A DNA stretch of 64,000 bases from Galaxea fascicularis (lineage: Eukaryota; Cnidaria; Anthozoa; Scleractinia; Euphylliidae). Below the pieces are notes generated by a model, which saw only the letters and a list, made by a program, of their open reading frames with translations, had not been told where the DNA came from and ran no database searches. Below are positions 1 through 12,300 of this stretch, one piece after another. Position 1 is the first letter of the stretch; the number at the start of each line of letters is the position of its first letter. Position numbers and translations under genes: made by a program. The stretch lies in contig OX419339.1 in NCBI GenBank assembly GCA_948470475.1, positions 3,085,489 through 3,149,488 of the forward strand. Direction: 5' to 3'.

Positions 1-86
1 AAAAACACTTACCTTAGGTTTCTCCTTTATGACCACTGAGTCGGAGATGTCAAAAAAGTATGAAACTTATTAAATTTAATTTTTAG

Positions 87-383
87 GGAGAAAAATATTT
101 TGTTCTCAAAAAACCTAAAGAAGCCCCAACAGTACTTCGCAAACCTCCAAGACCAGCTAAACAAAGGGACAGACCTGTATCAGGTCCCCCTGCATTTCGT
201 GGAGCCAAGTTGGAGGAAATGCCTGGTGGGTCTGTGCTATCAGTTAGGCAACACTCAGGAGATGAATCTCCAGACCTCAATCATCCCAATAAAGAGAACA
301 ACAAACCAGTAGACAGCAGGGATGCAAAAGATGGGAGACTTTTGTCTAGTGATGGGTCTGTTGATAGTGGTGTCGATACTGAT
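87..383 (+). CDS. SOWAH exon, low-complexity linker
   Basis: Acceptor TTTTTAG at 80-86 and donor GTAAGT at 384. It is 297 nt and reads in phase 0 as 99 codons rich in Lys, Pro, Ser and Asp (ends DSGVDTD). No domain is recognised. This is the first exon visible in the window. Confidence 0.75.
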
Positions 384-3300
384 GTAAGTTTAATTTTATG
401 TCAGTTGCATGTAAATGTATTATCAAATTATACAGCTAATTACATACATACATGTACATAATCTTTATTTAAACACGATAATTTTTAAAGCTATAAAAGC
501 TTGTGGGGTCTTGTATTAAAGAATTAAACTAACCTAATCTACGTCAAAACATACAAATTATATATTATTGAACACTGTAATCAGTTATATATAAAATTCT
601 GTTGTCTCCATTTTTATAGCAGATGCTGACGTACATTCAAGCTTAAAATCTATAAAATAATCTTTAGCTCTGACTCACTTCCTTAGCTGTTTAAAATTCA
701 GAGTTGCAGATGCTTCCTTGCCATTGTAGTTGACAAAGTTCCATAATGATGCACCTCTATATGATAGAGAATCTTTCATGTATGTTAACTCGTACCTTGA
801 TATGAGAAGATAATTCTGGTCTCGAATGGAGCAGGGTTGTCGCTAAGTGCTGGCGAAATTCGCCGGCTGAGAAAGAGGTGATCGCTGGCTGGAGTTTGGC
901 CAGTGAACACACGGTAACCCACCCCCATGTTGGCTTTAGCCGGCTTAACTGCTACCTAAACCAGCTGAGTCATTTCTTAGCTACAACCCTGATGGAGTAA
1001 GTGCTAACTCCATTTTGACCAATATTCTCATACATTATATCAGGTAAGGATTCATTATGCACCTTATAAAAAAGTTGAAGAACATCTAACGTATAATAAA
1101 TTGCTAAGTAAACTCCTTTCTCTGAGTAACCAACTCTTGCAAAGCAAACAAAGGAACAAAGAATAAAGACAAAGCTCTTTTTCAAAAGCCCAGGAAAAAT
1201 GGTCAGACATTTGTGCACAAACAGTCATTTTTTATGGTATTAAAAATGAGCATTATTATCACAAATTTAAGGCTTAGGGGAGGGTAGGAACAACAACAAA
1301 TGCTTTATTTACCCACATTACATCTAGGAGTTATAGAAACTCATTAAAACATGTGCGTAAACGAAAACTGTTAAAACGAAGAGAAATAATTTAAAATAAC
1401 CATACTTAAATGTATCTAAAAACTTGCTTCTTTAAAAGACATTTAAAAGTAGAAATATCCTTGGCGTTTCTAACATACACCTGTACATAGGTAACGAATT
1501 CCAAAGTTTCCAAAGTTATGGGTATGGTTCACTTAATAATTATTGCAAGCCAACATCACTGACAGTATTTCCATTTTTCATGGTTTTCTGGGTGATCACT
1601 AATACAGCATTATGATAATATCCTAAGCGATTACTTGCATGTATATGTTGTGGTTCAATTTTATCCTTGGTTCAAACTTTATTTTTCTCTGTTTTTGTGT
1701 ATGGTAATGTATGATAATGAGTTTGAAACAAAGAAAAATAAAATTTGAACCAAGGATAAAATTGAACCACAACATATGTTTTCAAGAGACTTACAGTACT
1801 TGAATCTAGCTTTAAAGTACTTGTAGTTTTGGGGGCCCATTATGTTCGGTAAAATGTTGTAATAAATATTATGTTTCTTTGTTGCAGTCTGGTAGTTCAG
1901 TAGGAAGCATAGCAGAGTCTACAGTTAAAATGCTACAAAAACAGTTTTTAAATACTGGTAACTTACCAGCTACTTCTCAGCCCAACAGATTGTCTCGCAG
2001 CAATGATGATTTAGTGAGTGACAAAATTTTTTTTGTTTAATGTTATATTGTTATTAAATTTTGGAGTTAAAAGTTAAAGTCATAATTTTATGACCTTCAA
2101 TGGATGCAGTCCAATAGTTATCTGTCTTACTTCTAGTGAATAAAAATTGATTTTCACTTTTTTTGTAGGATCGGATGGATGAAGACATGGAAGGTTAGTT
2201 TTATGTTTTTGTTAATTATTATTTGGAAAATATTGCCAGGGTTGTCAAGAGGATTTTAATTAGATGGATGAGTGGGCTGAAGTAGGGGCTACAGATTAAA
2301 ATGAGTGTAAATTGCTGTGTCATATATGTGTAACCCAGGGAATGGCAATGCACATTTTTGCATTCTGTGGTGTGCTTTGGTGAGTTAAGTTAGATGGTCA
2401 GAGCTACAAATGACTGTCGGTCATTGGACAATGTCTGACTTAAATTGGCCCATGTCCGACAAAACCTGAACATTGGTCGGACATTATATCCGAACAATTT
2501 TCTTTACCAAATATAAGTAAATAATGATAAATGTCCAACAACATTTCTATTTGTCCAACGAAAATGGAGACTTGGTGGAACATAATTATGTCCTTCCAAG
2601 AAAGAAAAATTATTTGCAGCCCTGGATGGTGCAAAGTGGCCTGACAACTGGCAGAAAATTTATCCAGTGGCTACTGGGTCCTACTGACAACCATGCGATG
2701 TACATGTTGCGGGTCAAATTTGATTTTGGGTTAATTTTGATTAATTATTCAGGGTTTAACTTGAAAACAAAGAAAATTGGTTTCAATTGAAATAAATTTT
2801 ATTTGATATGAAATCAAATTTGACCTACAACATATATCTTTTTAATGCTACATGTACTTCTGTGTCATCTGTATGATCAATTTTTTGACAGTTTCGTGAC
2901 TGTGCTTGTACATCTAGTGGTACATGGTAATGCATGAATTTTAAACAAAGGAAAATAGAATTCAAACCAAAGATAAAATTGAACCACATTTAACATACAT
3001 GTATATAAGTTTAGGTCAAAATAAAATTCAGTTTGAAATGAATTTCCCTTGTCAGTCCTAACCCTAATTATTCATGGATCATAAAATAGGGTTAGAAGAC
3101 AAAATAAATTATGAATCAAATTATACATGTATGTTGAAATGATGTTAATCTGAACTTCATTTTGAGATACAGTGCAACACATACATTGCAATAATCTTTT
3201 AGTAATATTGTTGTAGTTTCTCCTTAATGAATAGCCTGCATGCAGGCGGTTGGATAGTTGAAAAAAACCGGAGTTCGTAATGAGGTCGCCATCTTGGATT

Positions 3301-6300
3301 CGTGCAGCTAGGTCTAGGGAGGGGAGGGGGGCGGGGAGAGGAGAGAGAAAAACCTCTCTCCTCTCCCTGCCCCCCTCCCCTCGCTTGCTTTGTCGACCCT
3401 CAACCCGGCCCAGACCTAGCCATGCGAATCCAAGATGGCGACCTCATTACGAACTCCAGTTTTTTCGACTATCCAACCGCCTGCTTGCAGGCTACTTAAT
3501 GAACTGAATCATTGTAGGACGTGTAAGAATTTATCAAGGCAGCCCTTAAACCAATGCATAGAATAGAGTACAGTGTAGTTACCTTTATCTCTTGTTCATC
3601 TTGTATGGATTGCATATTTGCAAATTCTGCTGCATGCATGTGATAAGGTGTGCATGCAATTTGGCAAGCATGTGAGGGAATGAGCAAACCAAGCTATCCT
3701 AACAGATGCTCTTTGTCAAAAATAATATGCACATATCTGTGACAAAATGACATAATTATTATCATGACACGTGTGTCTGTGTGGTCACCGTTTTACCCCA
3801 AGTCCAGTAGAGGGTCATAAATACTACAATTATTATTGAATCGTTGGTAAGTATCTCTTTGAAGATCAGACAAACAGGCAAATATTAAATAATTGGTTTT
3901 TATTGGTTTGTCAAAATATTATGAATCATAACTTTTTATCTCTTTTTAAAGACAAACCAATGGTCATTTTTATTTTTTCATTCAATAATTCTAAATGGTC
4001 CTGATTGAGTGTGCATGGTGATGTGATTGATTAAGGTTTGATCACTAAAGTATGGTAAATATATATTTAACAGATCTGCATTTGCAAGCGTGTTTCTTTC
4101 TGAATGAATTATTTATCATACTGTATTGTCACCTGCTAACTCCAGCTATAAATGGGTTGAATATTCAAAACAAATGTACTTACCTTCTAAAAAAAACATT
4201 CTAATGTTAGTATTTACAGCAAACCAATCTCAGCAGGCCTGTGCCAGGTACATTATTTCAAGGGCAACAAGATAAAAATATTATTTGAAAAGTGAGGATT
4301 AATACGTATTAGCTGTAGTTGAATGCTTTCAACTCATCTTCGTAGTAATGGTTTTTCATGGCCATCAGACGTTTAAGAGCCCGAAAAAGTGAGTTACATG
4401 AGATAATTGTATGAACTGCTGTCACTGGCTTATGATATTTCACTTTCTCTTACAGTAATGTAGAATTGAATAATTTTTGTACTACAGCTATATGTAGCTG
4501 TGAGCGTGGGCATGTGTACTGTGAGTGTATATACTTGTGTGTTAGAACTCTATAATATGCAATTTCTTATTCAAATTTAAAAATGTTGATTTCTTTTGAT
4601 TTCATAGTCAAAATTGTTTCTTAAAATTATAAATCCTTAAACGAAAGCTTCATCTTATTTTGAAAATTGAATAATTATAACAATTTGCATTTTGCATGTA
4701 GCTAATTGTTTTCCTGAGCTGTGTTTTTAGATTTTGTTTGTGACTGGTAAATATAAAGTGAATGTTATTCAAAATTGTTGAATCATGATATTTCTTAATT
4801 TTCAACTCAAGATTATGTCAGTGGAAAAGATTTAGTTTTTTGGTGGTATATTTGTTAGTAAATATTAATAACTGATGTTTAACTACAATGTAGTATGCAA
4901 ATTTTGTGTATTGAGACAGTCATTCAGGTATTCTATGATTTAGTATGCATGGTTATATTGTGTGTGAAATGTACATGTCTAGAAAAATGTAGATAATCAT
5001 TCTATTACAGTTGCACTATTTTTTTAGCAAAGTATAAAATGTACCATAATTTAACATTTTACCAAATGAAGTACTGTTTAAAAAATGAGCAGCAGTGTTT
5101 TATCGGGTTTCAAAAACGAGGCATAGCTGAGTGTTTTTATACCAGATAAAACACTACTGCAAGTTTTTTCAACAGCTTCAAAAACTTTGTGGTAGGTCTA
5201 TTCATTTGTAGACTAATTGTTGGGTTTATTTCCGAATAGAATCGCCTGTAAAATTTAGCCGTGTCTATATCAGATGTAAAGACACTCATTAAACATTAAT
5301 TTCTTTTGTATTTCCTTTATGATTATTAATGGGTTTTGGAAGAGGTACATAAAACTTGGGAGGAATGAAACTAGTCTTGTCTAGCCCTATCATGCAACTT
5401 TTTGAAGGCTGGTTTTGACTAGCGCATAAGCTCAAGCTTAAACATAACCACAAGCACTTGCATAAAAACATAAGAAGAACAAACCCACTTGTAACCGCTG
5501 GAGGCGAACACTTCTACTGTAGTTCATATATTGCAATTTAATTAATAAAAACACTTTCCACTTTGTCATGCTACAGCTACTGACAAGGCGAAGAAGGTTT
5601 TAAATTGAAAACATACAAACAAAGATAACTTACAAAATGTACAAACTATAAGGAAACCAAACTGAAAAACCGATCGAAAATACAGTACACCTACATTGTT
5701 GTGGCGCGTTTAGAGGAAGCTTAATACGATTTTCTGGCAGACTGCTGGTGACTGAAAGAACGGACAACTATGAGAAGTGTGTCTCGTTGAAGGTTCAAAC
5801 GTGTAAAGCACAGAAAATGACATTTGCCAAGAGTCACTACAAAATGCAAATTGTGGACCTAAATTCCCACGCAAAACGGGCCCAGGGGAATACTAACTGA
5901 GGCCACTAAAACAAATAAGGTGTTAGAACCTACACCACTTATTTGTCCTATATGCGGTTTTCACCAGACATAAGCATAACCATATAAGCACAAGAAAAAT
6001 GAACAGTTCTGTTCTTCTTGTGTTTATGCTTATAATTGCTTATGTTGAGCGTGTTGCTGGTGAAAACAGCATAAGACAAATAAGTGAGTTTGTTCTTCTT
6101 ATGTTTCTGCTTAGGCTTATTCTTATGTCGTTGCTGTTTTCATTTGCACTTTTGCTTATGCTTATGCTTGTGCTTATGCCCTGCAGTGAAAACCAGCCTT
6201 AATCTTCACTGTACATTCATAGTTGTGTGTAAATAATCTTATGGAATATAAATTTCTTAATAATATAAACATTGATTTCCTTAAAAGTGTTCAAAGTATT

Positions 6301-9300
6301 TACAGTGTGATCTTATAATGTATAATATGTACAATAATCCCGCTCAGTCTTTTTAGTATTGAAATGAGGGATAATAATGTAAGATATATTAATTTAAATT
6401 TGTTAATCATCAAACTTAACAAAATTTATGTAGTATAGTTAAAACTAGCCTGTGAGAGCAGACACCTTTTTCATCTTTTTTTCATATGCAAAACTTTGGC
6501 ATCTGCTCTTGCAGGCTAAGTCAAAGTTTGCTTTAGTTAATGTGTTTTATTTCTATTGGTTTGTAGTTTTACATGTTTGATTAGTTTTTGGGATCTTTTC
6601 TTCACTAGGTAATTTCTTTTTACATTGATTGGCTTAAGTATCAAACCTGTTTACTTATGATAGTGAGTTAAGAATTTGTGAAAGAGATTAGGGAAAGTCA
6701 CTATAAGTTTTATCCTCACCACATACTTGTACTGACAATTAATCATTATTTTTGCTTGCATGCAGTTGGTCTAAACATATCATGTGGTCATTGCAATGTT
6801 CCCCAGCAAAAACTGGGGAATATCTGGTGATATTCCCCAAATGCACGTTGCAAAAAATATTTGAAGAATAATAAGCGCAATAGCGCGGCCCATTTTGCTT
6901 TAAAATAATTATGCTACCTAGGATATTTGTCCTTGGATGTTATCAGTTCCTCGAAGCTCAAAATTTTTCATGAGCTTTATTGCTCTTGGAATTGAACTGT
7001 TCTCTTCTCAGAAAAGAAAATGTCCACGGACAAATATCCGAGTGTAGCATTATTAATAGAGGTCTGCATGTTAATACACTGTATGTTGACTTGAAGATTT
7101 TGGGTGAAGGTCAGTTCATTCTTGTTTATGGCCAGATCTGTGATAGATAAAACTGAAGAGGTTTTGAGAGGGTTGTGATTTGGATATGAATGTTTTGTAT
7201 ATAATTTTACTGATCATAATAATTATGCATGTATAAATTTCTAAATGTTTACTTTCTTTTTGGCAGGAGATGACTTAATGGGAGGACCATCAGCACATGT
7301 GAGTTTACTTTTATTATTACAGAAGAACTCAATTATGCTTAATTATAATCTTTTTATATACTTCTGTCTTTGTTATGCCTTGAAAGTGTTACCCTTTAGT
7401 AATTAAATTATAAACAATTATTGGATGAGGTTTTTGTGATATCCAGAATAATCAAGGTCAAGGTAAGAGTTATCGGCTTTGGCTTCCTTCACCAACGGCA
7501 GGCACACTAAGAGCGTGAACTTGACATGATCTTAACTAATTGAATATTCATCCTCGGTGTTGGAAATAGTTTTTCTTCCATAACAGAACATTATTTTGTT
7601 CTTCCAAATCTGTCTTTTGGTCGGACATTCTGCTACCAATTTGAACTGACATTAATTAGAATAACGTAATTCAATACAGAATTTTGAAAACTGTATTTAA
7701 ATTTGTTTGGACATCATGTTTGGACATTGTGTCTGATGATAACGTGAAATTGGCCAGACATTTTCAAAATTAATTGGTCAATTGTTGTTTCCAGCACTGC
7801 ATCCTGGATGATCATACTTGTACAGTGTACTTCACTGAGCTATGACCCGACTCCTGGGTCTATGAGTCCTGAATTATTTCATATGAAACATACTTGCAGC
7901 TCTGTGGTGTCATTTTCTAGTTCATCAGAATGTACAGGTTCCTTGCAGACAGAAGTTTGGGACACCTTAAAAATAATGACCCAATGACAAAGGAAGTGCT
8001 GGATACCTGTCAGCCAGGACATATTTTGTCCAGGGTTCTAGAGCTTCTACTATGTGGTGTGGTGTGAATGTGGTGTACATGTTTAGAATTTTTTTCTTCT
8101 CATGCTAACACGGTCAATAAAAAATCTCTAGCTAGAGCCATTAGAAAAGGAGTGGTTCATCACAGCAGCTCGAGGAAACAAAGCACAGATCATGTGCCTT
8201 CTGGAGCAGGATCGAAATTTGGCCACAAAAAAGGTTAGTAGTGTAGTTATTAATATTAACCTGCAATATGACAGTGCACTGTACAATATATTATGTGCTT
8301 GTCTGTATTCCTTATTGTTTTGTTGTTACCAGTAAAGTACCTTTAGTGTATGTGGCAGATACAAGTCATATAACAGTATTATGACTTGTATCATCTGACA
8401 GTATTCTACATACAGTGGAACCCTGGTATAACGTTTGTCAGCCTGGCCAATGTTCCTGTAATATGCATGTATGGAACAAAATCCTGATACAACGATCACA
8501 ATCTAGCAGCCTGAACCTAAAATTAACTTCAATATAACGATAAAATGTATGGAAAGCCTTAACAAGAAATTGAAAACTCGCAAGCAAGAAATTAAAATTA
8601 AAAACTTTCTGAAAGCAACTCAACCATAGTTCTCCAGAATTCGACCATGCGTTTCTAAAACTGACCATGTAACTTTTGTAACTCGATGATATAAAACGCT
8701 GTTTCAATCAGGATTTACAACTTGATAAGCTTTTGGCAGCAACGGCTTTCCATAAAAATCAGTTATCAATGCGACCGGAAAGAATGACAGACACTTCAGC
8801 GCTACAACTGTAAATTCATTTTTCGTTTATGCCTGTGCCTTGTTAACCTAGTTGTGTTCAAAATTTGTTCAGAACTCGAAGAATGAAATTTTGTTTCCAT
8901 AATTATGATCAATTCTAACAATTACAATAAGCAGCACATGAAAAAATATTTATCACCCATACCCCGATATAATGATAATTGTGAGAGTTTATCTTCAATA
9001 TCGTTAAGTTAGGGATTCAGTTATGATGATCACCTCAACATACACTGTAACGTATGTAATTATACCTGTCCAGTCCCCTGGTATTATTGTTGTACTGGGG
9101 TTCCACTGTAGCTTTTAAAGTCAAGGAGTCAATAATACAGATAGTGTTTAAGCTTGAGATCAATAGGTGTGTGCCTTTCTAAATTGGCTTCAAATTATAT
9201 CGTTATGTCTCAGTCTCCCCAATTAGTAAGGAACTGTGCCTGAGCTATAAGACATGAGACTCAAATAAAGTTCATCATCATCATCATCATCATCAACCCT

Positions 9301-12300
9301 TTCCTTTCCATGGCTGACAGTTGTTTAATACCATCCCTTCTTCCCAAGGCAAAGCAACCAGAATCCACATGATATAACACCACTGTATGTTTTATTCAAT
9401 ATCTCAGAAATTACTCATTTATACATAAAATGTTAGAAAAAAACTTTGTTCCCAATGTACAACCATAAGCCTTCTTTTCCTGCAAAAATCATACAATGTA
9501 TTTATCACTCAGTGTGCTATGTACATGTACAAAAGGCCAGCACACAATGTCTTTCATCATCTCTCCACACAGTGTACAGTATAATAATTATACTGTACAC
9601 ATTAAAATTATTTTAATTTATTAATGTGTATGTAGGATAATCTCTGTTAGGTTTGAAGGTTGTAATCTGAAGTTTCCCTTTATTCTTTTCATGAACTGTA
9701 ACTTCAGGATTTTATGTTGGTAAGTGAACTATTGAATATGTGTTTGTTTATTTTAAAGTGCATGACTTTTCCATTAAATTGCAAATTTCATGTGGATTGA
9801 CAGTTTTATTATTCTGAAGTGTGGATATGAGGCAGAGTGATGAAGAACAGTAATTTCAAAAACCAATTATTAATAACTCATGAACTCAACTACTTATCAC
9901 GTCAGTAAAATTGGTCACATGCTCATGTTTTAAACCCCAGTAAAACACTGTCAAACTAAAAAGCCTGGGGGCAGCATGCATTTGATTTCAGCCCCAGGGG
10001 AGAGCATGGCTGATTGTAACTTGCCTCATTGATATTCTTTTTAGAAAAATTTTATCCTTATTAATTAGTATTCTTTATTATAAATAATGCTAATGAGGAT
10101 GACATTTTATAAAACAGCTACAAAGAGGTGAAATAGTGTAATGGGCAGCAGAATAAACAGGAATTAATTATAAGCAAAACAACTTTGATGCAATTCAATT
10201 TCTTTGTTCCAAGGGTTAATATTTATGAATAGTTTAATAAACTAATTTACTGTAGTAATATTGAGCATAGGTCTTGTAAATATCTTGAATTTGAGAAGTT
10301 TCCACAACAGATCTGCTTTCTTAATTATTTGTTATTCCTGCCTACCACTCCCCAATAATCGTCATTGCCCATTTATTAACGGGTAAACTTTGGGAGAGCA
10401 TTTTCCAATATTTCACTTTGTTCCACTGGACTTTTTGGATCACGAAAAGTCTGATTTGAAGTTATGATTTTTGGTGTCATTATTGGTCATACAGTCTCAA
10501 AACCACATAATGATAATTCTCACAATGATTTCTAGTGTGATGTTTCCACATAATGCATACTTGCAAGTACCTTCAAATTCATTGGTGTAACACAAAATTA
10601 AAATTATCACACTAGTATTCTAAACCAAAACTTATCACACAAGTACGCTGAACAAACAAGTTCACATTGAACTTTAGTCAGAGATATTCTCATACGAAGC
10701 CGTACGTAATAAAGTTGTGGATCATGTTTTACTGGGATATCAAACACTCCCGCTCATTTATTAAACAGTACATAAAATATTCATCATTGCTTTAATAAAC
10801 GTTATATTGTATTCATGCATGCATGTTATTAACTGTTTTCACTACACTAATGTTCTCAGCTTATTACTGACAAAGATTTTTTTATTTCTGCAAATGTTTG
10901 CCTGTTGACATCCTGATGCAGGGGGTAAGCAAGCCTTACTTGAGCAATATAGTTTTACTGAATTTTTTTGTGTGATATGAAAAATATTAATTTAAGTACA
11001 TGAAATTTGCTTTTAATTTCAATGTTATCAATATTATTAACTGTCTTCTTTTTGCTCTTTTTGCCATATCATGTTGGTACTGTGTGCTACATCACTCAAA
11101 CTTCAAAATTTCAGTATGTGAGTAATAGTATGGCTTCATATCATGATTATACATGTACAGTGTGTGTTTCTTGAAATATACCCTATCTTATAGACTGAAC
11201 AAAGTGAAACAAAACAAATAATATAAAGTTATAAAAAAGACATTTGACACAAAGCCAATTAAAATGATTTGATGTGAGGCAGGTGGCATTTTATAGAACC
11301 TACAGGTGGTAACTAATGTATTTACATTGAGTGCCAAATTAAAAGTCAAGGAAATTTACATGTACATGCAATAATTGTATGTGTGCAGCAGACATCTTAA
11401 TACGCACCTTTAATGCTTCTTTGTTGTGCTACAGCATGTATGCATGAAGAGTTTCCCCAAGTGACTCCACTTCATTCTTCAGGAGGCAATCCAACAGATT
11501 TAAGTACAAACACACATGTATGTACAACTATAATTATTACACCTAAATGCAGTGTTATTTCATTGCAGAGTGCACTTCATTGGGCAGCTAAACACGGAAG
11601 AGCAGATATTGTTAAGTTGCTGGCAGGCACCCATGGAATTGATGTCAATGGAAGATCGGTGAGATGCGGTAGATTTATGTTAATGGATTGTTTTTAATGG
11701 CAACAACCACTGATTTTCTTTAAAAAAGATATTAGCGGCAAGAAGCAATAACAATCACTGCATTTGCCCCTTGTCAGCTGGTACAATAATTATACAGTGT
11801 AGGCTGTGGATTTTCTTAATAATTATTTAATATGATAATCCTGTTGAATTTACTGTCTGTAAGGTTTATTAATTTTTTTGTTATGTTGTACAGTAATATG
11901 TAATGCAAATATATCTCATGTTAAGGTTGTAATGGCCTTTCTTTGTGAACTCTCTAATGCCATCCCTCTTTTCATTTCTTTTTCATTTTGTGTGCCAATC
12001 TTACCAGAATGTAAGTACTGATCTGCACAAAATCTTATTATTTAGGTCTATGATTTTTGTCTTATTTGATGTTAACCAGTTATCACTATATTGTTAATTA
12101 ATGGAAATACTGATGATTTATTTTTATTTTCTGTTGTTATATCCTATGGGTTCTTTGATGGTTTTGTGTTCCAGGGGGTAAGTTGCTCTTGTTGCAATCT
12201 CTCCTTTGTGCTCACACTGTACCTGTACAGACCAATATCAACATGTATGCTCTCCCCAGTTGTGTTGAATACTTTTCTTAAACTACCAGTTGAGAGAATC

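Noticed and set aside
5999..6202. Hydrophobic 67-residue frame resembling a small membrane protein
   Set aside because: It is a translation of CTTATG repeats (Leu/Met-rich) inside a repeat element.
11413..11697. 94-residue open frame around the ankyrin exon, read as one exon
   Set aside because: Only 11569-11658 has ankyrin homology; an AG acceptor lies directly before it, and the preceding residues break the family pattern that the microexons satisfy.
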